NCBI GenBank assembly: GCA_011364965.1
Contig: RDOB01000003.1
Coordinates: forward strand, 62,001 to 126,000
DNA length: 64,000 nt
Origin: Candidatus Heimdallarchaeota archaeon
GTDB lineage: Archaea > Asgardarchaeota > Heimdallarchaeia > Hodarchaeales > Hodarchaeaceae
Direction: 5' to 3'
The notes under the pieces were generated by a model. The model searched no databases. It was given only the letters and a program-made list of their open reading frames with translations, and was not told the DNA's origin. Positions 35,907 through 44,232 of this stretch are shown here, piece by piece (positions within the stretch are counted from its first letter, which is position 1; every line of letters begins with the position of its first letter). A program made the position numbers and the translations under genes.

Positions 35907-37711
35907 ACTATATATCCCTCCTTGTCTTGTGCGATTCTTTCCAAAGCAAGCTTGATGTCAAGTATACCTGCTTCTTGTGTTTTCCAAAGAAGAGGATAAA
36001 TTTTTCCTGTTTTTATGAGGGTATCATGATTTCCTTGCTCGATGATGTGTCCTTGGGACAGAATAATAATACGATCTACAATTTTTAGGGTACTCAGTCG
36101 TTGAGTAACGAAGATAACTGTAGATTTGATGTCCGAACGATCTAGATATTGCTTAAAAGCGCTTTGAAATTGACTTTCGGTCACTATATCTAAAGAACTT
36201 GTAGCATCATCTAGAATCATTAAAGGTGAGTCTTTCAAAAGCATTCTAGCAATCGCAACGCGTTGTTTTTGGCCTCCAGAAAGTGTTACTCCCCTTTCTC
36301 CAACAATAGTATTCACTCCCTCTGCTAAACTATCGATAAATTCCCTCAACTGAGCCACATTGACAACATCTTGAATAATAGCCTCATCTACCTCTGTTAC
36401 ACTAAAAGTGATATTTTCAGCAATGGTTCGTCCAAAAAGAAAGACATCTTGATGAACAAATCCAATTGCTTTTCTTAATGAATTGAGCTGCAGGTCTCGT
36501 ACATCTACACCATCAATAGTAATTCTACCCTTGGAAACATCATAAAAACGAGGAATTAAATTAATTAAAGTAGTTTTTCCAGATCCTGTTGGCCCCAAAA
36601 TAGCAACTTTTTCCCCAGGATTTATCTGGAGAGAAATATTAGATAAAACCTCTTTTTCATTATAACGAAATGACACATTTTCAAACCGGATTGTAAAAGG
36701 TCTGTTTTGATCTAGAATATGTGGATTTGAAGCTGTAGGAAGTTCTGTTTTCGATTCAAGAAGCTTAAACACTCGCTCACCTGCAGCAGAGACTCTCTGA
36801 TACATAATAAGTGAAAAAGCTAGAAACCGTGTAGGCATTGCCAACATAGTGAAATAAGTAAAAAGTGTGATAAGAAATCCGGGAGAGATACTACCATCAA
36901 TTACTAATGATCCGCCGGCATATATTAATATGGTAATTAAAAGACTTACAATCAATAGAATCATCGGTAAAAAGATTGATCGAATCTTGAATGCATAAGC
37001 TCGGAGATTCATGTAACCAAGGTTCTCTTGATCGAACTTACGTTTTTCTCTCTCTTCTGCATTGAATGCTTTCACTATCTGAGTTCCTGTAACATTTTCT
37101 TGAATCACAGTCGTAAGCTGTCCATATTGCTGTCGAATATCAAAATAAAGAGGGCCTAACTTTGTTGAAACAAAATAAGAGAGAATGAAGAGAGTTGGTG
37201 TAACTATGCCAATGAAAATGAATAAGCGGACATCAATTAGAAATAATACCAAATATATACCTATATACGTGAGACTTGCCTGAACAAGAATTCGTTCGCC
37301 CCAAACTAGGAATTCTGAGATTGGTTCCAAATCCGTTGTGGCTCTAGCCATAAGATCGCCAGTATGATGTTCATCAAAAAATGTTAAGCTTGCAGTCTCA
37401 TATTTTTCGAACAAATTCTTTCGAATTTCATAAATAATTTGCTCTCCCTGTAAATATCCCATATATCGAGCAATAAAATAAGTTAAACCTCGGATTAAGC
37501 TTGCAACCACGATTAGGAGCACGCCAGAAAAAACCAACGCGGTTTTAAATAGATTTTCTTCAATAGAAAACAAGATTTCATCGATAGTGCCCCCAATAAA
37601 TAAAGGAATAAGTAATTCGGCTATTTGAGCTATTGAAATAAAAAGAATAACACTTAATGCCAGCTGTTTTCTTTGCCCAATATATATAAGCAAGTGTTTT
37701 AGTACATGCAC
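35903..37711 (-). CDS. ABC exporter subunit with degenerate catalytic site
   Basis: A 602-residue half-transporter with six transmembrane helices (about 15-300) and an ATPase domain. Walker A GPTGSGKTT (373-381) and signature LSGGQ (477-481) are canonical, but the catalytic glutamate after Walker B is aspartate (D502 in MILDDATSS) and the switch histidine is glutamine (Q537 in VTQRLST). So the site formed with its own Walker motifs and the partner's LSFGE should be poorly hydrolytic, while the other is normal. It is the first gene of a two-gene operon. Confidence 0.9.
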   Translation of the reverse strand: MHVLKHLLIYIGQRKQLALSVILFISIAQIAELLIPLFIGGTIDEILFSIEENLFKTALVFSGVLLIVVASLIRGLTYFIARYMGYLQGEQIIYEIRKNLFEKYETASLTFFDEHHTGDLMARATTDLEPISEFLVWGERILVQASLTYIGIYLVLFLIDVRLFIFIGIVTPTLFILSYFVSTKLGPLYFDIRQQYGQLTTVIQENVTGTQIVKAFNAEEREKRKFDQENLGYMNLRAYAFKIRSIFLPMILLIVSLLITILIYAGGSLVIDGSISPGFLITLFTYFTMLAMPTRFLAFSLIMYQRVSAAGERVFKLLESKTELPTASNPHILDQNRPFTIRFENVSFRYNEKEVLSNISLQINPGEKVAILGPTGSGKTTLINLIPRFYDVSKGRITIDGVDVRDLQLNSLRKAIGFVHQDVFLFGRTIAENITFSVTEVDEAIIQDVVNVAQLREFIDSLAEGVNTIVGERGVTLSGGQKQRVAIARMLLKDSPLMILDDATSSLDIVTESQFQSAFKQYLDRSDIKSTVIFVTQRLSTLKIVDRIIILSQGHIIEQGNHDTLIKTGKIYPLLWKTQEAGILDIKLALERIAQDKEGYIV

Positions 37712-37996
37712 AAATGTTCCTCTTTATTGAGGTTGAAAAAATTCCTATACTCTCACATAGAGCGAGGAAAAGATATCTAGAGTAATTAAAACAACATTAA
37801 TTCAAGAAATTTATCTATTCGCTTCAAAACAATGCTAGAGGGAATTCTTAAGACACAATTTCTATGCATTAACGATCATCCAAAAACCTTACTACGGAAA
37901 ACAAACAGATTGTGCTTTGAACGGGAGAGAACTCAGCAAGATCGACCAAATTAAGTGGTTATATTCTGTAAGATAATTAAACAAAATAATATCAGG

Positions 37997-39160
37997 ATGG
38001 TTTGCATAAAATTGGCCGTGAAGATTCCGTTATTAATACTCTTAGGACTATCCTCAATATTAGCCATGAGTGCTATTGTAACAATTGAAACGAATTACTC
38101 TACGAGATTAATTCAGGGCGAAGATTGTTCAACCTATCACAATGACCTTTTTATTAATCTTTATTCTAATTTAGAACGATTAGGGGTGGAAAAAGATAAC
38201 GGAATCCTCAGTATAATCTTCTCTCCCGCAGCTCCCGAGCTGATCTTTACTGCGGATGTGATCTTGCAAAGAATACCTGAGGCAAGTCAATTAATTCAAG
38301 ATAATATTACTTACAATTTCTCTCCTTTTGTTTATCCGGAAGAACGAATCGCAACATGGAACTTCACAAGACTAAACCAAGCTGATGGGGAATTTTCAGC
38401 GGATATCATATTATCAGTCAAGGTTCCTGATAATTATCGTATCCATCCAGGTTATGAAGCAACATATGCAATAGAATTAAGACACACCCTTGAACCGAGA
38501 GAACTATCAATTTATGAATATATTTTTAGCTTCCAATGGTTTGATATAAATCTCACAAATCAACTCCTTTCTTATTTATCATATTTATTCATTGCATTTG
38601 TTGCGATTCTTGGGATGCCGCGCTTGAATGCACTCATCGAGATATCTACAAATAAAAAGATCTCTAAAAAAACGCTGCAACAATATCATTACAAAGCAGG
38701 AAAATTTAGCGGGATTGTAATATCCCTGCACGTCATTTTGAGCATCATTTCTCCTATGTGGTTAAATATCCTAAAATTATGGATTTTGCCTACTGGATAT
38801 GTTCCTACAAACATTGAGAAAGTTTTGACATTCCAAGACTCAAATTTCGGATTGGAATTAGGACGATGGGCTGGCTTGCTTTTACTTTATACATTTATTA
38901 GTGGTGTAAATTTCGGTTGGATCACCCGTAAAATTGGACGAAATTGGGCATTAAGTCTACAACAACTATCCTATCTTAGCTTGTTTATGATTGCGATACA
39001 TGCATTAATTATTGGAACATTAGCACGAGATATTTCTCTATTTACGGTGTTTATTTGGAGTGTATTAATTATGGTTTTCAGTTTGCGACTTATTCTTTTT
39101 TGGTTTAACAGAGAATTAAAAAATCAACGCCAATTGACTGAGGTTCCCTCCAACTTCTAA
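37997..39160 (+). CDS. Membrane protein with ferric-reductase-like transmembrane region
   Basis: A protein of about 387 residues. An N-terminal signal/anchor helix (KIPLLILLGLSSILAM) is followed by about 150 extracytoplasmic residues rich in beta strands, then about six transmembrane helices (from about residue 185). The helices include SGIVISLHVILSII and LFMIAIHALIIGTL, histidines that could bind haem, and WAGLLLLYTFISGVNFGW, which give a resemblance to ferric reductase-like transmembrane domains. No flavin or NADH domain is fused. ATG 37997 was chosen over GTG 37955, which would add 14 polar residues before the anchor. Function is uncertain. Confidence 0.6.
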   Translation: MVCIKLAVKIPLLILLGLSSILAMSAIVTIETNYSTRLIQGEDCSTYHNDLFINLYSNLERLGVEKDNGILSIIFSPAAPELIFTADVILQRIPEASQLIQDNITYNFSPFVYPEERIATWNFTRLNQADGEFSADIILSVKVPDNYRIHPGYEATYAIELRHTLEPRELSIYEYIFSFQWFDINLTNQLLSYLSYLFIAFVAILGMPRLNALIEISTNKKISKKTLQQYHYKAGKFSGIVISLHVILSIISPMWLNILKLWILPTGYVPTNIEKVLTFQDSNFGLELGRWAGLLLLYTFISGVNFGWITRKIGRNWALSLQQLSYLSLFMIAIHALIIGTLARDISLFTVFIWSVLIMVFSLRLILFWFNRELKNQRQLTEVPSNF

Positions 39161-39215
39161 GAAGTAATTTTGAGAAAAATTTTTATGATACACTTGAAGC
39201 TAATATTGGTTGTCA

Positions 39216-39872
39216 ATGAAACAACTATTTTTTAAATCATTGGGTCTTCCTTTATTTATCTTATATGTCAATCTTGGATTTCTAGTGCTTGAAAGAGAAT
39301 TAACCAACCGAATATGGGTATTAATCCCAATTCTCCTACTAAATGTAATCCTAAGTGCAGATATTGTCATTCGTCCAATTTCCAGACAAAAAGACAGGTT
39401 TAATAGGTTAATATTAGCGGGTTCTTTTCTAATGGTCCCAGTAGGCGTAGTTATTCCTTTTCTTGAATTTGTTCTCTTCTGGGAAGGTGTGTTCCCAATA
39501 CCCCTTTCCATGAGCGTACTTATTATAGGGGGAGTATTAGAATTGGTAGGAGGGATTTTCTTAATAGGAAGTCGGATTCAATTGGGAAAGTACGGAGGGC
39601 CAAAAATTGTCTTGGAAGAAGACCATCGTTTAGTAACTGGGGGATTCTATAGATTTATCAGACACCCCATGTATACAGGTTTTTTATTGTTCTTTTTTGG
39701 ATATTCAATAAGCTTTAGTAGTATCCTGATGACAGGGTTGATCACACTGGTATTATTTATACTTTTCAAGATTAGAATGGACATTGAGGAGGAAATTCTT
39801 CTGCAAAAATTCAATGATGATTATCGCGCTTATATAAAACGAACTCAGCGGCTTTTTCGCTTCATCTATTAG
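39216..39872 (+). CDS. Isoprenylcysteine carboxyl methyltransferase-like membrane protein
   Basis: A 218-residue membrane protein with about five helices. The second half has the ICMT/phospholipid N-methyltransferase family motif: LVTGGFYRFIRHPMYTGF followed by helix and EEEILLQKFNDDYRAYIKRTQRLF, the cytoplasmic SAM-binding end. Such enzymes methylate lipids or prenyl-cysteine termini; the substrate is uncertain. ATG 39216 is used; TTG 39210 is an alternative. The gene follows the ferric-reductase-like gene by 55 bases on the same strand. Confidence 0.8.
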   Translation: MKQLFFKSLGLPLFILYVNLGFLVLERELTNRIWVLIPILLLNVILSADIVIRPISRQKDRFNRLILAGSFLMVPVGVVIPFLEFVLFWEGVFPIPLSMSVLIIGGVLELVGGIFLIGSRIQLGKYGGPKIVLEEDHRLVTGGFYRFIRHPMYTGFLLFFFGYSISFSSILMTGLITLVLFILFKIRMDIEEEILLQKFNDDYRAYIKRTQRLFRFIY

Positions 39873-40143
39873 AAAATTGAAAACTTTGCATTCAAGAAAC
39901 GAGTTGAATTCTCCTCCTAAATGGTGGAATTTCGTTCTTCTACATTTTTTTGTAAGTTTTTATGAGCTCTTGCCTTCATAAACCAAAAATCGCAGGAATA
40001 TTCCCCTTTTTTCTTGCGATTGAATCCTTATCAAACCCCAGTCATTTAATTACCTAGAATTACCATCATAAAAGCATATATAGGGTAGGACACCTTCTGC
40101 ATTTTGAAGAGTTAAACATTTTACTGTCACTGGATTGAGGTTG

Positions 40144-40773
40144 ATGTCAATACAGCAACAAATTGCCGGTTGGGCTGATAAATTACGGGATATTTCTGCA
40201 ACAGGGTCTAAATTTACGAAGAATGTTTATGATAAAGAAAATTATGAAAAAATTCAAAACATCGTTGGTGAAATGCTTACATTTGATCCTTTTAGGAAAA
40301 ATACTGATATTAAATCCATCCCGCTCCCCTATCTTACCCGTCCAGGGCCTTTAATAGGGGGAGATGGAGCTATTATCAACTCCGAAGAAGAAATATTATT
40401 AATTCAAAGAGCAGATAATAGAATGTGGGCAATGCCAGGGGGATTATTAGAGGTTGGAGAAACTCCAGCTGAAGGGGTATTAAGAGAAATTTTTGAGGAA
40501 ACAGGAATTACATGTCAAATTACAAAACTAATAGGAATTTATGATTCTAGACTCTGCGGAACTTCGTCTCCATTTCATATCTATCATCTCCTCTTCTTAT
40601 GTACTCCATTAATGAGAAATCCAATTACCATCCCTAGTCATAAAAGAGAGATAATATCTTACAAATGGTTTAAGGAGGCTTTTTTACCAGAAAGTATTGA
40701 CCCAGGCCACATAACACGAATCCCCGAGGCTTTTCGAACGTGGAAAGGAGAGAAAGAGGCCTATTTTGACTAA
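40144..40773 (+). CDS. Nudix hydrolase with N-terminal Nudix_N-like domain
   Basis: A 209-residue hydrolase. Residues 1-45 (AGWADKLRDISATGSKFTKN...YDKENYEKIQNIVGEML) match the helical N-terminal domain of Nudix enzymes that act on X-linked nucleoside diphosphates. The Nudix box G100 to I122 (GLLEVGETPAEGVLREIFEETGI) fits GX5EX7REUXEEXGU exactly. It probably cleaves an NDP-linked metabolite such as ADP-ribose. The start at ATG 40144 is taken over TTG 40135. A second Nudix gene follows 26 bases later. Confidence 0.9.
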   Translation: MSIQQQIAGWADKLRDISATGSKFTKNVYDKENYEKIQNIVGEMLTFDPFRKNTDIKSIPLPYLTRPGPLIGGDGAIINSEEEILLIQRADNRMWAMPGGLLEVGETPAEGVLREIFEETGITCQITKLIGIYDSRLCGTSSPFHIYHLLFLCTPLMRNPITIPSHKREIISYKWFKEAFLPESIDPGHITRIPEAFRTWKGEKEAYFD

Positions 40774-40799
40774 TAACCACAAGGAAGGAGATTATAAAG

Positions 40800-41528
40800 A
40801 TTTACTCAGAGGAATCATGTTTATGGGTAGGGAATATTCCACTTGAAAACGTAGATTGGGTCTTTGAAACAGAAGAGCTAGTTCAACTTCCACCAGAAAT
40901 CGAATCCAAAAGAAAAATCCATTGGAATAATATACTCAAAGAATTTCCACATATATATGATGGTGATCTTCTCCTATTGAAATCCTTCGAGATCACAAAA
41001 CGGCGCATCGATTTAAAACTTGAACCAACAAAATTCTCAAGAGTAATCATGCATGATAAAGGAAAAATACCGTTTAAATCCTCATTAGGGTGCTTGGGAT
41101 TTCAATGTGTTGTATTAAATAAAAATCGGAACGCATTCCTGATAGGAGAACGAGCTCACACTTCGGATTATAAACCAGGATGGTTAACACTACCAGGAGG
41201 GATTTTTGAACTGGATGATACTAAAAAAACAGTCCATAAAGCATGCTTACGTGAACTAACAGAAGAGATTGCCATAAATGTGAAAATCGAATCTCTCAGA
41301 CTACGAGCAATACTAAGAGAACAAAATAATTTAGGAACAATCTTACTTATCGAAGCTGAAACTGATTCAAATGTACCTAGAGAGAGAATAAAACGAACAA
41401 AAGTAGGAGGGAATGAAGAGTGGGAAAATAATGAATTAGAGTGGATTGATATAGCTGACCTCAACACACTATCCAAACCATTAATGGAAGGAATTACATT
41501 TCTAAAATTAAATCCAATCTACAAATAA
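40800..41528 (+). CDS. Nudix hydrolase, probable non-AUG start
   Basis: A Nudix-fold protein of about 242 residues. The shortest ATG/TTG-based frame begins at TTG 40977, but the frame remains open back to 40770 and the extra 59 residues (IYSEESCLWVGNIPLENVDW, then FETEELVQLPPEIESK) have protein-like composition. A strong AAGGAAGGAG ends at 40790, nine bases before ATT 40800, so an ATT start is likely; no ATG, GTG or TTG occurs in frame before 40977. The Nudix box is divergent but RELTEE is intact (PGGIFELDDT..., with a three-residue insertion between the box halves). Start remains the main doubt. Confidence 0.65.
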   Translation: MYSEESCLWVGNIPLENVDWVFETEELVQLPPEIESKRKIHWNNILKEFPHIYDGDLLLLKSFEITKRRIDLKLEPTKFSRVIMHDKGKIPFKSSLGCLGFQCVVLNKNRNAFLIGERAHTSDYKPGWLTLPGGIFELDDTKKTVHKACLRELTEEIAINVKIESLRLRAILREQNNLGTILLIEAETDSNVPRERIKRTKVGGNEEWENNELEWIDIADLNTLSKPLMEGITFLKLNPIYK

Positions 41529-41657
41529 AGAATTCTCTGAATTAATCGGCCTATTGGTTATTATAAAGTGAAGCATACGAAAAAACTGTAATTGTGCATT
41601 TATAACACACGATGAGAGGGGAGATTGAATGAGAATTAGAAAATGAGAGATTAGTTG

Positions 41658-42395
41658 ATGATAATAGTCAGAACACCAGAGGATTTATATCATATTCAAG
41701 GAAAGATTCAGAGAGGTACATTCCAAGGACGCTGGCATTTTGCTTTTGATCAGTAATTTGATAAGAATTATGTTCACTTTGGTACATTACGTGTATTGAA
41801 CGATGATACGCTATCCCCAGGTGCAATTTGGCCCCTACATCCCCATCGCCATAATGAAGTAGTAACCTATATTGTGGAGGGTGAATTTAAACATGCAGAT
41901 GAATATGGAGGAGGAGGAATATTAGAACAGGGATGGGTTCAACATACGACCATAGGAAGGGGTATGTTTCACTCAGAAATAAATAATGACCCAGATAAAC
42001 CGATGCGTTTCATCCAGCTATGGTTCTATCCCGAAAAACTCAATTTAGAACCATCAATCAGACAAAAACAAGTAGAAAAGCAAGAACGGACTAATAGGAT
42101 TTTACCCTTAGTTTCAAATGAGCATACGAATGCCCTCAGAATCCGATCGAACGCACAGGTGCATTCATGTTTTTTAGAAAAGGGAAAAGTAGTAACCTAT
42201 GAATTGAAAAGTACACGAGGGCTTTACTTATGCACCCTTAAGGGAGGAGCAATTCAGGTCAATGATCATGAAATCCCCGAATTCGGGGCTGCAAAGATTC
42301 AAGATGAGAATAAACTACAGATAACAACCCAGTTCGATGTTGAGCTCTTATTTATCGATGTAAGCTTGCAGGAAGAATATATTGGACAATATTAA
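41658..42395 (+). pseudogene. Pirin/YhhW-family protein, interrupted by in-frame TAA
   Basis: The frame from ATG 41658 matches a bicupin pirin along its length: GTFQGRWHFAFDQ, then TAA at 41754-41756, then FDKNYVHFGTLRVLND and PLHPHRHNEVVTYIVEG. The stop sits where relatives have a tyrosine (the FD.YYD..N block), so TAT or TAC to TAA is the simplest reading. Metal ligands are otherwise intact: H61, H63, H105, E107. A downstream frame can start only at internal codons (from about 41796) and would lack the first strands. Pirins bind iron and can act as quercetin dioxygenases or transcription cofactors. A weak promoter lies upstream. Confidence 0.7.
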
Positions 42396-42414
42396 AGATT
42401 ATTATTTCCGTTCA

Positions 42415-43155
42415 TTAGACTTCTTTATGTCCATTAGACCAATCAGTAACGATATCATTAGCTTCCTTGGCATATTCTATAACAGGGGGTTCAAACAATT
42501 CAAAAAAATCGCAATTACTACTTCGAGCAAATATAATCATTTTGGGATAATTACTTGGAAAGACCACACGCCGGCAGTTACGAATAGCTTTGACATATTT
42601 GATAAAAGTATGAAGCTCAACATCAACGAATTCAAGTAAATCAATATTCTCGAAGATGACATATCCCCCATACTCAAGAAGATCATTCTCAGTAACCTGA
42701 ACGGTGGATTGATGACCGATACAAACACGTTTATGACGATTAATCCAGATTTGTTCCAAATCATGGGCACTCAGGCGGGGAAATTTCTTATCCTCACGAC
42801 TAGTTGTAATTTCATTCATCAGGATGGATATTAATTCACCAATTGGTATTTCGAGTCGATGTGCAAGATTGACAAAATCATTATAAACAGATTCATCTAA
42901 TTCACTAAGCAAGAGGGAAAATTCGTTGCCAATAGTTGATACATTCTTTAACCATTGGTCTTGTTGGAGTTTGAAGGTATCTAATTCATTAAGTAAAAAA
43001 TCACGTTCGACCAAAAGGGCATCAAGAAGAGCGATAAGTTCAGATTCTTTCACAACATCAGAATGAATTTTCTCATGGATATCCTGAATCTGTAGAGAAA
43101 GTTTATTCCGCAATTGAGAAAGATTGAGTAGCTGAACGGTCACAAACTCACCCAT
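42415..43155 (-). CDS. Coiled-coil protein with RHH-like and CRRV-type shared domain (paralogue B)
   Basis: A 246-residue protein. Residues 1-85 are coiled-coil helix (LSQLRNKLSLQIQDIHEKI and LLVERDFLLNELDTFKLQQ). Residues 88-222 match residues 36-164 of the protein encoded just upstream: SVYNDFVNLAHRLEIPIGEL against HTYDEFSRKVRDLELNLGDA, and later FIKYVKAIRNCRRVVFPSNYPK (194-197 CRRV) against EKYIRSISHCRRVYIPASLPK. ATG 43155 overlaps the end of the upstream gene by eight bases. The family is not recognised. Together with its partner it may form a DNA-binding complex; that is inferred from the RHH-like helices. Confidence 0.6.
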   Translation of the reverse strand: MGEFVTVQLLNLSQLRNKLSLQIQDIHEKIHSDVVKESELIALLDALLVERDFLLNELDTFKLQQDQWLKNVSTIGNEFSLLLSELDESVYNDFVNLAHRLEIPIGELISILMNEITTSREDKKFPRLSAHDLEQIWINRHKRVCIGHQSTVQVTENDLLEYGGYVIFENIDLLEFVDVELHTFIKYVKAIRNCRRVVFPSNYPKMIIFARSSNCDFFELFEPPVIEYAKEANDIVTDWSNGHKEV

Positions 43156-43660
43156 CGTCAGTGATGATTTCATCAATCTGAAACATTTTGGAAAGGACAA
43201 ATAATTTGGGCAGAGAGGCGGGAATATAGACACGACGACAATGAGAAATAGAACGGATATATTTCTCGAAAACCTCACGGGTAACATCATTAGCAATGAC
43301 AAGTTTATCAATATGAGTAAAAGAAAATCGAGCATTGGATTCCTCAAGATCCCTTTTGGTAATAGTGAGTTCGTTATAATGCGCTATAGAGGCTTTTTGC
43401 ATATGAAACCGTCCAAAAGAAGCACGAGCGGTTAGATCGGGGAAAGCATCATCAAAATCTGCTAACACATCCTCCATCATCTTATTAACAGCATCACCCA
43501 AGTTCAATTCGAGATCACGGACTTTACGGGAAAATTCATCGTAAGTATGAGAATTGACCCCACGAATGGTGACATTCTTAAGTTTAGAGTTAGAAAGCTT
43601 ATAATCATCCTCAGTCTCGCCTTCAGGAGGAGGCAGAGGAGTATCATCATGGTCAGACAT
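43148..43660 (-). CDS. Ribbon-helix-helix-like protein with CRRV-type domain (paralogue A)
   Basis: A 170-residue protein, first of a two-gene operon. After an acidic, proline-containing lead (1-25) comes SKLKNVTIRGVNSHTYDEFSRKVRDLELNLGDAVNKMMEDVL, which has the strand-helix-helix order of ribbon-helix-helix DNA-binding proteins. The second half is an unfamiliar alpha/beta domain with HCRRVYIPASLPKLF (CRRV 141-144). The same two-part domain recurs in the protein encoded downstream. ATG 43660 follows an AAGGT; GTG 43663 lies just before it. A perfect 12-base palindrome lies 45-56 bases upstream, as expected of an autoregulating RHH protein. Not a recognised family. Confidence 0.65.
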   Translation of the reverse strand: MSDHDDTPLPPPEGETEDDYKLSNSKLKNVTIRGVNSHTYDEFSRKVRDLELNLGDAVNKMMEDVLADFDDAFPDLTARASFGRFHMQKASIAHYNELTITKRDLEESNARFSFTHIDKLVIANDVTREVFEKYIRSISHCRRVYIPASLPKLFVLSKMFQIDEIITDDG

Positions 43661-43704
43661 CACATTTCATACCTTTTTGGATTAGATTAACAAGCTATTG
43701 TTGC

Positions 43705-43716
43705 ATGACATGTCAT
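43705..43716. promoter_or_regulatory. Perfect palindrome upstream of the RHH-like operon (candidate operator)
   Basis: The 12-base sequence ATGACATGTCAT reads the same on both strands. Its centre is about 19 bases from a TATA-like box (43724-43735, atacttaaaaag on the plus strand) and its near edge is 45 bases upstream of the ATG at 43660, so it lies over the likely transcription start. This placement is that of an autorepressor site. Confidence 0.55.
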
Positions 43717-43723
43717 ACTACGC

Positions 43724-43735
43724 ATACTTAAAAAG
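43724..43735 (-). promoter_or_regulatory. TATA-like box of the RHH-like operon
   Basis: CTTTTTAAGTAT on the minus strand (43724-43735) matches an archaeal TATA element, placed about 26 bases upstream of the palindrome region that should hold the transcription start. Confidence 0.4.
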
Positions 43736-43999
43736 CTTGCGTACATGGTAAAAACTTCATTAGTTACCACGAGCCCCTCCCCCTAATCCTCACGAAAAAT
43801 GCACTAAGAGAAGAGAAAAACGTTGTATCGCCCGAGAGTTAGGGATGATGAGCGTAATGAGGCGGACTAGCAACCATGCAGGCCCATTCGTCATCAGGGA
43901 TGTAGCCGTTGAGGTGACGTGGGTCGTTGTGAAAGTGTGCAAGTTGATGCTTGCGTTCCTCCATATCTATCCGAGAAGGAGCTGCGGAAGTTTCAAATA

Positions 44000-44224
44000 T
44001 TATTTGTACATTGCGTGTTTCTTGCTCCTATTGTTCGAGAGAAATATTACTCCGAATGCAGTTAGGCAAATAATAGAGCTAATTCCAATTATATATTTTC
44101 TTTCATGCATAGATTTATCAAGTTTAATCCACTTTAATATTAGGGTCTTTAAACGTGATTGCGGAGAGAGTAGTGAACTTCTCGTAGCAATTTCATGTGA
44201 AGATACCTTTTGTATAACATACAA
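44000..44224 (-). pseudogene. Remnant of a membrane protein related to the gene at 52090-52622
   Basis: The minus-strand frame reads YIIGISSIICLTAFGVIFLS, closely like YIIGLTPVICLTAFGSSFIS of the protein encoded at 52090-52622. The plus-strand bases 44051-44095 and 52357-52401 are about four fifths identical by eye, including aatgcagtta and ccaattatata blocks. The rest of the frame (residues 1-45) is not membrane-like, so only a fragment survives. It lies between the RHH operon and the protease gene, in a 570-base gap (43664-44232) that otherwise holds no gene; a plus-strand frame at 43845-44315 is thought to be a shadow. Confidence 0.4.
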
Positions 44225-44232
44225 AAAAATGG

